NCBI RefSeq assembly: GCF_036711975.1
Contig: NC_091966.1
Coordinates: forward strand, 10,733,501 to 10,797,500
From: Onthophagus taurus
Lineage: Eukaryota; Arthropoda; Insecta; Coleoptera; Scarabaeidae
Length of the DNA stretch: 64,000 nt
Direction of reading: 5' to 3'
Positions within the stretch are counted from its first letter, which is position 1. Each line of letters starts with the position of its first letter. Positions 1-16,424 of the stretch are shown here, piece by piece. Made by a program: the position numbers and the translations under genes. The notes under the pieces are model-generated. The model saw nothing but the letters and a program-made list of their open reading frames with translations. It was not told where the DNA came from and did no database searches.

Positions 1-148
1 ATTCGTAATGAACAGTATTCGCAGTGTTTTAACAACAATAATAATTTGGAATAATGGTAGTGATTACTATAGGTACAAAAATTGTTTATATATTCCAGGA
101 GACAGAAACCCTTTTCCAACACTTCCTTATACAGAACCTGTATAGAAG
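1..148 (+). CDS. possible 3'-terminal exon of an unidentified gene, truncated by the window edge
   Basis: A frame is open from the left edge to a TAG at 146-148. Its last residues (ending ..LPYTEPV) are proline-rich. A pyrimidine-containing AG at about 104-106 could be a splice acceptor, so the exon may be only the last ~14 codons. An AATAAA lies about 30 bases after the stop, as expected for a gene end. I recognise no family, and a 148-base open frame can arise by chance. Confidence is low. Confidence 0.22.
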
Positions 149-229
149 AAACTGAAAACAATAATAACGTTAAAGAAATAAATGAATTTTAAAATAACAC
201 TATTTAAAAACTTAATACCGCATTAAAGT

Positions 230-520
230 TGTATATGTTACTCGCAATACCCGAATTCGGAATTTTTTACCTACAACGCGTTGTGGGTAAGCTTCAATGA
301 TTACAACACGTTCTGAACAATTTCTTCGGTCATTGAGCAGCGGAAAATACTCACAGCGCGTTGAGGGTACTCAATAGCCGAAATTAACCAGTTTTGCGCA
401 TTATGGACACCAAAAAGTATCTAGAACGCGTTGTGAGTATTTAACGTTTACTCAAAACACGATGTGGACACCAAAAAGTATTCACATCGCATTGTGAGTA
501 TTCCACGGTTGCTCACAACA
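230..520. repeat. left long terminal inverted repeat with palindrome array
   Basis: About 270 bases match the reverse complement of 3095-3356 with small indels. Both arms carry several copies of a short palindrome, consensus ACAACGCGTTGT followed by GAGTAT or GGGTA. In this arm I see degenerate copies near 275, 302, 352, 421, 459, 482 and 512, roughly every 30-70 bases. Arrays of this kind in transposon subterminal regions are usually transposase-binding sites; that role is inferred here. Confidence 0.75.
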
Positions 521-898
521 TGTTGTGGCTATTCAATATTTAACCACATTCGATTGTGGACATTTTCAGCCAATAAACATCCCAGGCTAACAGTAATGAA
601 TATCTATATGTATAGTGTAGACACTGTAGACATATAAATTGTTTTTTTAACTTATTATTTCTATATTTAAAATTTTTAATTTTTTTTATTATAAAAATTA
701 AACAATAATTGCATTTTACATTTTTTGATCCTGATGAAACCATTGCTTCTTGTCGAACTGCCACTTTCTTGTTGGAGACATTAGTTTTTACTAGTTGAAA
801 TTCATTTCTTGCCTATAACTTATTCAGCGTGCCGTTATTAGTCGCAACAGAAAATATATTTGGATGAATTTCTTCCGTTATAACAGCTAAAATATTTC

Positions 899-1036
899 GT
901 TGGTATAATTATTCACAGGTAGATCTCATATTTTGAACTATCAAGACCATTTAACAAAGTTTTTAGTACTGCGTCCACTAAAAACAAAGACTGCTGAAGA
1001 AGTAGCAACTCCCAACATTCTTCACAGTGACAATGG
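899..1036 (+). repeat. inverted partial duplicate of the integrase core inside the Ginger-like element
   Basis: This plus-strand segment encodes a YQDHLTKFLVLRPLK-type integrase stretch. It is near-identical to the reverse complement of 2233-2412, but lacks about 36 internal bases just before the sequence encoding PNILHSDNG. It abuts, tail to tail, the minus-strand C-terminal part of the same protein at about 1037. The arrangement shows an inversion or template-switch event inside the transposon. Confidence 0.65.
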
Positions 1037-1039
1037 CTC

Positions 1040-2412
1040 TGGACGACTAGCCACATCTGGAATGTCTATCAAAATATTGTCTCCGACAGAGACTGGTGGA
1101 AATTTCTTGTTCGAATTCTCGATCATTTTTCTTGCTTGTTCCTCTAACTCGCGTTTAAAGCTTTTTCGAGAACTACTAATCGCTTTTTTATTAGCACGAA
1201 AGTGACATAAAGGTATATCGGATGCCGGTAAAGAAGCACATCCTAAGATACTTCTTCATTATATTCCTCATTGCAGTCTGAACAAACTCTGCAATGTACT
1301 TCCATTACCAAAACTGGTGATAAATTTTCATTGGTGTCTTCGTCTGCTACATTCTCTATGTTTGATTCGACATTTTAGTTAATTTTACGTAAATGCTCTT
1401 CAAATTCTTCTTCGGTCGTTAAATAGGGTCGTTAAGGTCAATCGATTAGAAAGACCGTCTTTCAAAAAATCGATTATCTAGGAACGTTTTCACGTTCGAA
1501 AATTGTTTAATTTTTGCAATAATTAATGTAAAAGTTTAAATTCCTCGCCCCCGACTCCAGATGACCTTTTAAGTAAGAAGAAAGAAATAATAGACGTTAC
1601 GCTCGCTCCCGTTTTCTTCTAGCGCATAAGATTGGTAGCATTGTCTCTCTCCAGGAATTTTATTGAATTTTATACGCTCCAATCGTAAGCTCAAATCTGA
1701 GTGACGTACTTTGGAGTTCGCGCCCTGTAGTTTCAAACTTTATTATTTTTTTTTGGGAAAACTAAGCCTCAGAATCATAAATTAAAACATATAGGGTCAA
1801 TCAATTTTAAAAAAAAATTTCGAATAAGCCAATAAAAAAAAATACTTAACGGTCCTATTTTGAATTAAATCACTTGGTAAGCATGAACACTTTTTTGTGC
1901 AATTCCAAACACAGCTTCGTACGGGCTTCTTTTTATTCCACTATGAAATATTATAAGGAATATTTCGCACTTTGAACAAATCGAAGACCAGTGGACCAAC
2001 TCGTCGAATTATTATCTCTCATCCAAGCCACCAAACTATTACGGACATCTTGGTTAGCTTGTTCAACAGAGCCTTGGCTTGGAATGTCGTGGTTTTTGCG
2101 CGTGCAATCTTAACGCCATTCCATTTAATGACTAACTCTTTTATTAGCTGAATCAAAATATTCGTTTATAAGAAAAATAAACTCAAGTATCGAAATAAAA
2201 GGAAATTATCGAAAATTTGTCACCTTATTCGAGAATTCACGGCCATTGTCACTATGAAGAATGTTAGGAGCTCCAATTAAGCAAAATATATCCAAAATGA
2301 CATCTGCTACTTCGTCAGCAGTCTTTGTTTTTAGTAGATGCAGTACTATAAACTTTGTTGAATGGTCTTGATAGTTCAAAATATGAGATCTACCTGTGAA
2401 TAATTATACCAA
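1040..2412 (-). pseudogene. Ginger2/KRBA2-like integrase remnant, interrupted by a MITE
   Basis: On the minus strand, 2412 down to about 1890 encodes a retroviral-type integrase core: a YQDH..KF opening, then HSDNGREF (catalytic Asp), then a SQGSVEQANQDV motif with the third acidic residue (Glu), then WST-like and AVFG segments. After an insertion (1424-1857) the frame resumes with a TTEEEFEEHLRK stretch and a Cys/His-containing region (HCRVCSDC). It ends in a basic segment followed by FPPVSVGDNILIDIPDV, typical of the C-terminal SH3-like part. Internal stops and frame changes are visible, so it is non-functional. The family assignment rests on remembered motifs, not a search. Confidence 0.72.
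1424..1857. mobile_element. ~434-bp MITE-like insertion within the integrase remnant
   Basis: The ends are imperfect inverted repeats, TAGGGTCGTTAAG on the left and CTTAACGGTCCTA on the right (2 mismatches in 13). The surrounding integrase frame stops being recognisable at one edge and resumes at the other, as expected of an insertion. A TA at each end would fit a mariner-type target duplication. There is no coding potential inside. Confidence 0.45.
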
Positions 2413-3094
2413 CCTTGTATTCAACCTATTTTCGTTATAATTTATTATTTTACTAGATTTTTTACCAAATTAATTTAAAAGTTACATGGGTAGTTAAGTT
2501 AATTGAGTTAAAAAGCAAAATATGATTACAAATTTATTTACTTACTTGACATCGTGAATTGAATTCAGATATCACCATTGGTTTCACGACAGCTCGTTTT
2601 CATTTTGTTTTTTTCTTCAGCGTACAACATTCACAGAGGTTTAAATAGATATCAATAATTTGTCGTGTTATGTTACAACATTTTCGATTTATTTCTACTC
2701 TCAACACTTTTTCCTTTTTATGACCTAATTTATTATGTGTAGGGTGTAAAATGTCAAATATTTCCTCGATTCTACAAAAGTATTTTAGTTTGGAATTTGC
2801 CGTTGTCTCAATTAGTTTATCATGATCACCAATTGTTAGTATATCAAAACGTTTAATGCGGCGATAATCTTGAGAACATAAAGCTGTTCTGCGTCTTTTC
2901 TTTTCCCTTTAGCATTCAACATTTCACGTATTGCAGTTTCAAATTTTTGCATCGCTATTATATTTACCGATTTTAAGCTCAGAATAACAAAACAGCAGAA
3001 ACGCGTACTGTAACAGCAAACGACTGCAAAAATGTTTAGAAATATTTTCGCTCTCTGCAAAATAAAAGCAATCGATTATGGCTAAACATCGAAT

Positions 3095-3356
3095 AGCCTC
3101 AACACGTTGTGAGTACACATTAAATACTCACAATGCGTTGTAGGTACTTTTTGGTGACCAAAATGCGCAAAATTGGTTAATTTCGGCTATTGAGTAAACC
3201 TAAATACCGTTATAACTCGTTGTGAGTATTTTCCGCTACTTAATGACCGAAGAAATTGCTGAGAACGCGTTGTAATCATTTAAGCTTACCCACAACGCGT
3301 TGTAGGTAAAAATTTCGGACAATGTCCGAATTCGGGTATTGCGAATAACATATACA
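3095..3356. repeat. right long terminal inverted repeat of the Ginger-like element
   Basis: Reverse-complement partner of 230-520. It repeats the same 12-base palindromic units (near 3102, 3130, 3208, 3266, 3293). Relative to the left arm it has a small extra segment around 3190-3210 and a CCGAATTCGG/TTCGGACAATGTCCGAA variation near the tip. Confidence 0.75.
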
Positions 3357-6107
3357 TCGCGCTTCTTAGTGAATTTAGTTAGTCATTTGGTGTCGAAGAT
3401 TCGGAGGATTTTCATTCCTTCCACGAGACGACGAAAGGTATTAGCGAAAGTATCACTCAAATCATGGTACATCCTGGTCGTTGAACAAAAAGGAAACCAC
3501 ATAGAGCTATAAAAGCCAAAAATAGCGCAGATGGGAAGGATTAAAAAATATAATAGTTCACTTATTTGGATAACCATTCCAAAAACACAAGTACACATGA
3601 AGAGTTCTAGGATAAATCATCAAATCATACATCATAATCAAACAGTTTTATAAATTTTTATTTAATACTATTTGATACTAAACATTCTAAATGAAACCAC
3701 GTTCTGCACTGAGCATCCAAAACATTTGGAACTAAGGTTCAACACTTTAATTTACAAAATTGCACCTGGTAAGTTTACTTCAACTAATTTTATAGGAGAA
3801 CAAAAAAATTAAAAGTAAATTCAAATTATTATATTTTGTTCAGAAATATTTATATTTTCTATACACTCTAAAACTTGGATGGTTTTGACTTGATATTTCA
3901 TCATCCTAGATCACCAACCTGGTCAAATATTTTTGTAAATCTAAAAAAATGTTTGGGCTGCATCAAATTTTTTGAAAAAGTAAAAGTCATATAACATTAT
4001 GTGGAGATGATTTCTTTCTTGCCGATGGTAATATTTCCGATATGGTAATATAATCTCGATTCTAAGAAATATTTTTTCAGTGAAAAAATCCGTCCCTCTC
4101 TCGATTCCTAAAGTATTTATAACGGGGTCCTGCATACTCTAAAAGTGCAGTGATTATTGTTATTCGTTTATCTCCAACTGTCTTATACAGGAGCAAGAAA
4201 CAGTGGCCACCAGAGACGACCGACCTGGATAAATTTACTGCCATCGGTTACACAGCGATAACTTTTAATTCCGATGTGTTAATTACATTCGTTTTATCGC
4301 TGATTCTGCGCAGGATCATATTTCATATTGTAGTCAAATCGTCGAAGTTTTACTTGCTTTAATCTTATCTATCTATATCTATTATTACTAGGATCCGGTG
4401 AAAGCAAATTTTATCTTGTGTCTAAAAGCAGTTCGATATACAGAAAACTTGTGGTCAACACTTAAGTCGTTTGTTATTGGATACCATATACAACGTAGAA
4501 CCTGCCGAGGATTTTAAGATCGTCAAGAAACCCCAATGTTTCTTCCTTTTATTCTCGTAAAATTATAGCGATGTACAAAAATGTAAATAACGCCATTGAA
4601 TGGCTCCTTACTACCATTACATCTGGGAATAGCACGCAATTAAGTTAGTCAATTGACAACAATGGTACAATGCGACCTCGAATCATTCAGATTCGAAGAT
4701 TAAAAAAGGAATATGATGCTTTATTAGATTTTACAAAGAAAGTAAGTAATAAAACAGAAAAAAATATCGTTTTAAGGTTTAATGAGAAACCTTACAGATC
4801 TATTGTAACAACAATTTGTTGTGTTAAAAAAATCGCAGGAATAAAGTGAATGTTCGAGATACTATTATTAAGTACGATAAATTAATAGGTAGACTAGGAT
4901 CAAAACAACGAAAGTTAACCACAATGATAAAATAGCAAATTCATGTATCTTACCGTACTCTTAAAATATTCAAGGACAACATTAAAGTTATTCAAGATAA
5001 CCAGAATGAGGCAGCTCATCGTATTCATACAATTATTCCATTACACTCTAGAAATAAGAGGGCTAACATCATAGCAAGTGGTTACAAATTTCGTTTTAAT
5101 AATGGTAGGCCAAAAGACAATAGCAATAAAGCTGCAAAAAAACTTCTAAACTATTAACGCCATTTCCAGCATTCCATTACGGAGCACCGATTACTCTAAA
5201 ATTCAAGTTTTAAGTAACACTCCAGACTAGTAGCATCCATTTAAGAAAAGAAGTTCTCCGTGTCTACGTAAATAATTTAACAGAACGACATTATATATCT
5301 CGCTGCTATAAATCTGTCTGCACCCTGGAAGAACAATCATTTTTGCAATTAGAAGAGTAAAGCTTCCTTTTCCGTTACGCATTCAAAACATACTGGTCAA
5401 ACATCTCACAGCATATACATATAAAGCAGGAGTTCTGAGATCTAATTCGGAAATGCAAATATTTCTTTTAATCAATATGAAACTATAACAACAAATTATA
5501 ATATTGATCCACATTAAGTCTTAACGTTATGTTAAGATTGGATTCTGCATTGTCCAGCATAAACACTCAAAAGCGCATAGTGGTTCACCAAAAAAGTAAA
5601 AAAAAATTGTGTAATAACTTCAGCTAAATAAGGTCGATTTATTACTACTGTTATTAACAATAATAACTGTAGTAATTAATCGATCACTCACCAATGTTGA
5701 TCTGGGCTACTAAAAATACGAAAATAGTGTTGATATAAAAGATTTATTAGTAAATTGGCACAGTTGTCAGAACTTAAGCTACTGCATAGAATCCTAGACA
5801 TACCAATAGTGAGGGCTCTGTAGAACGTAACAGAATAAATGGACGAAATAGTTCAAAGGCTTAAACTTTTGTTCAAATCAGGCATTAAACCTGATGTAAT
5901 AATTGATGTTTCCATCTACATCAATAATTGTTAGTGGCTACAAACTTGAGCTTTTTAGGGATTTATATTCATGAGTGTAATTAAATAATATTGCTTTTTA
6001 TTTCAAATTAAAATAATAATAAAATATTACATTTAGATAATAAAAACTATAAACAGAAACAAAAATATAACTGGCAAAAGGAATGAATATTGAATATTCG
6101 AAAAGAT
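3357..6107. other. intergenic, no confident gene
   Basis: AT-rich sequence between the transposon and the Gmd stop codon. A minus-strand open frame (3383-3598, 71 codons, hydrophobic start) and scattered plus-strand protein-like stretches between about 4650 and 5450, broken by stops, are present. I can assign none to a family. The segment just left of 6107 would hold the Gmd 3' UTR. Confidence 0.4.
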
Positions 6108-11191
<5,084 letters not shown>

Positions 11192-11556
11192 TTCTTGAAT
11201 ATCGTTTGTTACTAATCACCGTAAAACTGTTAACGTGTTTATCATTAAAGAATTTAACTTCTTTTTATTTAACTGGGTCAGAACTTTTGCGTTTAACTAA
11301 AATAAAAGTTAAAACATCGACAACAATTTGCCATGTATGCAAATAGAGAATTTTTTGTTTTATCAGTTGGCGTTCCTCTTGTCGTTTGACGTTTCTAAAC
11401 GTCAAATAATCTAGGTTAAGATTCCTTTCTGTATTTATAAGTGTCTGTTGTCGTTTTTATCTTTTATCAGCCTGTTTACGTACGTATTTTACTCCAGTTT
11501 GCTTTTCGAATAATTATTATTAATCGAAGTTACACAATGTTATAGATTTTTTATAA
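11192..11556. promoter_or_regulatory. shared divergent promoter interval of Gmd and the TMEM9 gene
   Basis: Only 365 bases separate the two start codons, which face away from each other, so both core promoters must lie here or inside the 5' UTRs. The interval contains a 22-base near-perfect palindrome (11385-11406) built from two TGACGT half sites. I see no clear TATA box on either strand, which suits housekeeping genes. Confidence 0.6.
11385..11406. promoter_or_regulatory. CRE/ATF-like inverted repeat
   Basis: Arms TTTGACGTTT and AAACGTCAAA are perfect reverse complements separated by CT. Each arm contains TGACGT, the half site bound by CREB/ATF-type bZIP factors. It lies in the middle of the Gmd/TMEM9 divergent promoter. 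Function is inferred from sequence and position only. Confidence 0.5.
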
Positions 11557-14500
11557 ATGGGGACGGATAAATTGTTTGTTGTTTCCCTATTGTTAGTTAT
11601 TCTAACATATGTACAGGTATTTATGAGAATTAATACTCAATCTGAGTTATTTTATCATATTTTTTATATAATGTTTCAGGGTCAAACTTATGAAAATAGT
11701 CGATGTAAATGCGTTTGTCCTAGCATATCATCGGTAACAAATAGTACAGATGCAACACCATCGGTCATAAAACCAATTATTACAAATGTTCCACCAAATA
11801 AATGGTAGGTTATTAATTTGAGATTAATTTGATAATAATTTTTTTTATTATAGCAATTGCGAAGGTGTTGTTTTACCAAAATTAGGTGACAGCATAAAAG
11901 GAAAAGAGCAAGAATTTTGTCCACGCTGTGAATGCAAATATGAAAATAGGAATATAAACATTATTAAGGTTGTTGTCATCATTGTTATTTGGGTTATTTC
12001 TATATTGGTTGTTTATATGGCCTTTTTAATCATATTGGATCCTTTACTTAATAAAAGAGTTAAAGGAAATTATCAAGAACATACTAATGAAGAGGTAGGT
12101 TAATAAAAATATATAAAACATGGAAAATTTGTTGTGTGTGAGTATTTACAGGCTATTTTTAATTGTTATAAAGTAGTGTAGCTATTTGTTTAGATTTGTT
12201 TTCACAGAAAAATTACATTGCATCTATTTTTAATCAAATAAAACAAAGTTTACAGATTTTAAATGCACTTGGTATGGTGGAAAATAAAGTAAAAGTAATC
12301 TTAATTACACTTATGTTTCCTATGGTTCAGGCAGGAGTAATTTTTTAATTGGAGATATAACAGTTAAGTAATGGCTAATAGAAACAGTATATTGTTAGTT
12401 CTTCTCTTTGAATGTGGGCCAGTTTTTGTTGATTCAATAAATCAATTTTACTGCTTGAGACAAATCACTACATTGGTGATACTGGTAATTAACATATCAC
12501 GATTTAACCCAACATTCTTTTCTTTCATTTCTTAAAGTTTTAACATAAAATTCGTTACATTAATGTTTTAGATTTCATGGAATGTGCTAGTTTCGCCTTA
12601 TTCATAATTTTTTATATTTTACTTTGAGGTCAATAAAAATCTGAAAAATTTAATTTTACTTAAAAATGATACTCTTGTTTACTTTATCTTAGTCGATCTG
12701 TATCCGAGTTATTTGAGCTTAAATTCATTAATTTACTTTTGATTATAGTGTAATTTGTTCAAAGGTTTCCACTTTTTTTGGACTCTTCTACTCCTTGAGA
12801 GAATTTTGAAAATATTCTTTGTTTAAAACCTAACTTTGTCTTGAAAGTAAGGATCTCACTCAAACAGCGCTTTAAGTAAACTTGGTAAAAGTTTGTACTG
12901 TTTTCAGAAATCATCTGCTCGCCTTATTATTATTATTACTGCTGAGGGAGCGCTTCTCTCATCACCGCATCCTATAAGATCTATTGTAACTTAAGCCCTG
13001 CAAAGATTTAGGGCAAATGTAGCTCCTTGATGAACCTTAGTATTGCTCTAAGGTCTTGTTCCTTTATGTCGGTAAAATTTGTGTCTTACAATGGAAGTAA
13101 CACAATTGTGGCACGCCGATTTTGATGAAATTTGGTACAGCCATAGAATGGACCAAAATAAGGTTTACGTATTTTTTTATACGTTCGGTAAAACCCCCTG
13201 ACAAATTCGATCCTCAGCTTGTCCAATATGGAAGAGGTGGTATTTTAGGGACGCATGACCTGTCAGCAAGCCTGAGAGTGACCTTAGATCCCCTTTGCTG
13301 AGGTATAAAACTTCCTTGATTTTGTTTTGCGACGAAGTTATTACACTATTCGCCTGTCTATCAGCTGTAAGTTCTTTCCAGCGTAAGGCTACCTTTGACG
13401 CCTCCCAACTATTGATTGCCTGTTTTAAGTGGCTTTTTTGTAGTCCACAGCCGGGTTGGGGGTCCAATAAAGGACATTTTCGCTTCCTCTTTGGCCAGCC
13501 TGTCCGCCTTTTCATTGCCCTCAATGTCTTTGTGACCTGGAACCCACCGTAGGTCGCTTAGTTATCGTGAATTAAATCAATAAATAATTCGAAAATCAAA
13601 AAATTACTGATGTTCTCATGCTCGTTCAACAAGTTAAAATGAAGCCGGAAGCTGCTGTAGCTGGGAGTGTGAACGAAAACCTGGGTTTGTGATATGGTTC
13701 ACATGAATTGGGTATATCATACACCAGCTTGAATTGCATACTCCAAAAAGATTTTTCATTTAAAGCTTACAAAGTTTAGCTAACCCAAGAATTAATGTTA
13801 GCTGAACATTGACAACCCTGTATGTTTTTTAATTGGGGATACACAACATAATGCTCCGTTTTAGACTTCTATAACATAAAAGGAGATTAACGATTTGTTG
13901 GTAAACAGGGGAGATCATGTCCTCTATGAAACATTTCGCAAAACATTTCTTCTATGATGGAGGAACTTATATATTGGTTCCTTGGAATTCCATACTTTAT
14001 CTTGAACTAGTTTGTGTATAAAATAAAAAATTCTTTGATCAACTATTATTGTGCAACATGTATTGTCAGTATTTTTGAAAGTTTATGTTGGCTGTCAAGT
14101 GGTACAACAACTATATCTGTTAAACATGACTGCTACCAGGACTGAATTTTATTACCTTTGCTGCGAAACATAGTGCCTACTGGGTTACATTAATTAACCA
14201 GTTGTTTCGCCCTGTTCTGGAATGTTGAAATCCCAATACCGAAAGCAGTACTTAGCAGACCCAAAATAGGTCTGTGTAGCTGTTAAGAACCTATCATTGT
14301 TGTATTGGAAGGACTTGCAAATAATAATAATACATCGCACATATTCGATTTTAGAGTGCTGCAGTAAGAGAAAGTAAGAGAATGTAGAGCCGTGTAACTC
14401 AATAAAAGAGTTATAATTCTATATTTGTCACACAGCCACTTAATCCTTCTTCATTAAAAAAGCTAATGCAGAAGGTAAATAATTTGAATGATGAACTTAC

Positions 14501-15630
14501 ACAAATCTTTATCATATGACAGAAGAATTTGAAGCTTTTTACTTTTCCCTTCTATTCGAATACAAATTCCATGGAACCTGAAAATGAGGTTTGGCTGCTC
14601 TGATTAATTTGGAATCTAAGTACTGTCTGTTAGTACTTTTCCTAGTATAGTGAAACTTAATAAGTGGAAAACTTTCAATGTGGGTTTTGACTTTCTCTAT
14701 CTCATTACGCCTTTTCTCATCTCCAATACTTCCTCTTTGTGCTTGAAAACGTGTTCCACTGTTTCCTTACAAACACTGTGTTTTTAGAAAGAATGATTGA
14801 CACTCTGACTTTGGTTTCAGTTTCAGTAGCAAAAAAGAAAACTTTAGAATCAGATCTGAGCTTGTTTTTACTATCGAGTTTTGTCTACGTCTTTCAGGAA
14901 CTCGACTCGTTACTTTTACATTACTCAAAATAAAATCCTTTCTGCGCATAAAATCACAAGTCCACTAAATTTTGCAAATTGAATTTCGATGACATATGAT
15001 TTGTTGCGAGCTATCCAATTTTTGTATTGGCATCATATTTCAAGGAACAACTAAAAGGATTCTTTCTTTATAACGTCGTTAATGAAATTATTGAAAAGCT
15101 TCTTCAATTGCCTAAATTTTTCTGAGGCAAAACGCATTTTTACTCTAATAATCTATCAATAATAATCCGATAAGTTAAATCCCATAAGTTAAAAATTAAA
15201 TCCCTCTGCCGATAAACGCCGCGGGATTTAATTGTCAAAGATGTGTCCAAACAAAAATATTTTCTATTGTTTGCTTAATTTATGATAATAAATAACTATT
15301 TTCTTTTAATTTCTGTACATTAAAGAGTTAAATTCGACTTTGAGTTTTTCTGATTTCTTGTTCTGCTTTATTTGATTCGTTTTGTTATTGCTACTTTAAA
15401 ACTTTCTTTTTGCACGATTTTGTAGGTATTAGTTTAATTCTGTTATTTATCTATAGACAATTCTTTTACTCCAGGATGAAACGGCCGCGGGTGTTGGCGG
15501 CCCCATGTCTCATAACATGAGTGTCAGGGGGAATGTTTTCAATCGTGTCGGACACGAACAAGACAAATGGAAAAAACAGGTCAAAGAGCAAAGGAAGAAT
15601 ATTTACGACAGACACACCATGCTAAATTAA
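11557..15630 (+). CDS. TMEM9-family endolysosomal membrane protein
   Basis: Exons 11557-11616, 11680-11804, 11854-12094 and 15475-15630 join in frame to 193 residues. Residues 1-20 form a signal peptide. A cysteine-rich luminal part follows (SRCKCVCP at 27-34; CNC at 62-64; CPRCECKYENR from 84), then one membrane span at about 100-123. The cytosolic tail ends with NVFNRVGHEQDKWKKQVKEQ and RKNIYDRHTMLN, the conserved TMEM9 C-terminus. Vertebrate TMEM9 is a late-endosome/lysosome glycoprotein linked to ClC transporters and V-ATPase; the same role is inferred here. Intron 3 (3.4 kb) contains a non-LTR fragment. The start is the first ATG and gives the signal peptide. Divergent from Gmd. Confidence 0.93.
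12930..13560 (-). pseudogene. non-LTR retrotransposon remnant, RNase H region and C-terminus
   Basis: Minus-strand translation shows GNEKADRLAKEEAK-like residues, then a G.P..G..K..LK.AI.SWE.....RW segment and a SLSGLLTGHASLKYHLFHIG stretch. These are typical of the RNase H and following region of Jockey/R1-type pol proteins. A frame with stops continues to about 12930 with an LRAILRFIKEL tail. It lies antisense within TMEM9 intron 3. Broken by stops, with no reverse-transcriptase part present, as in a 5'-truncated insertion. Confidence 0.6.
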
Positions 15631-16424
15631 TTTTATTCACCCCGTTAACATTATAACTTATTTGTAATATTTACGAATACTACTCAACGTATTAACAGAT
15701 AAATAATCAAATGTGTTTTTAGCGTTTTCTTCTCTTTGTGTTATTTACAACTATGTGATATCCATTAATTTTCATTATTATTGTAGATTTTAGATGTTTT
15801 ATTTGTATATTTTGGCCAATTATGTAAATATAGGTAAATATACATTAAACAACGTTTATTTTTATTATTATCTCAAATTGAGTGTTAACTTCGCGCAATT
15901 AAAATTTTTAACTTTGCACTACCGGCCCATTAATAGTTGTAAAATGATGTGTATACAAAACAGGTAAATAAAAGCCTGTTTCACAGCTAAAACTAGAGTC
16001 AATACTAGACCTAGAATTAGAAACAGTTCTAGGTCTAATGTTAGTTGTAATGCTTGAGATTGTTGTAAGTATTTTATATCTCCCGCCTTTTCTTATAAGT
16101 TATATACCAAAGCCAACACAAGACCTAAATACAAAATACCCTAACTTATTGATCTATCACCAAATATATAATTAAATCCATTATTTAAATATAATTCGAT
16201 GGTTGATGCAATGTTAAACATTTTTTTAAAGATATTCTACTAAATATAATTAATAAAAATTTTTTATTATTAATTAAATTACCTATAAACCTTTTACAAA
16301 TTATTTTTTTAAGTTGGTACCAATTTATTTACTAAGTATTCGTGACAGTTGTCAAAATAATCTTTGGGTATATCATTTTATAATTATTTTTGAATAAAGT
16401 TAAAACCAATTATTGGAAAGAGAT
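15631..16424. other. TMEM9 3' UTR and lin-7 upstream region
   Basis: Very AT-rich. Contains an inverted repeat at 16007-16036 (arms AGACCTAGAA/TTCTAGGTCT, 10-base loop) in an ACTAG-rich stretch. The last part must hold the lin-7 promoter and 5' UTR. No additional gene seen. Confidence 0.4.

Larger units (their letters stand above)
230..3356. mobile_element. decayed Ginger2-like DNA transposon (KRBA2-type integrase)
   Basis: Long inverted repeats (about 230-520 and 3095-3356) bracket a degenerate integrase reading frame. The outermost bases read TGTATATGTTA..TAACATATACA, fitting the TGT..ACA termini known for Ginger elements. Between the ends lie, on the minus strand, integrase catalytic-core and C-terminal segments typical of insect 'KRAB-A domain-containing protein 2-like' proteins, which descend from Ginger2 transposases. 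There is also an inverted partial copy and a secondary MITE insertion. I see no matching target-site duplication (left AAGT, right TCGC), so the flanks are old or rearranged. Stops and frameshifts mean no intact transposase. Confidence 0.68.

Noticed and set aside
540-764. Minus-strand open frame of 74 codons in the left transposon end
   Set aside because: Lies in A/T-rich subterminal DNA of the Ginger-like element, Lys/Asn-rich, no family resemblance.
3383-3598. Minus-strand 71-codon frame with hydrophobic start
   Set aside because: Could be a signal-peptide gene or a last exon, but there is no splice support, no homologue recalled and no conserved motif.
4650-5460. Protein-like plus-strand pieces
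   Set aside because: Multiple stops and no recognisable motif order; family assignment would be a guess.
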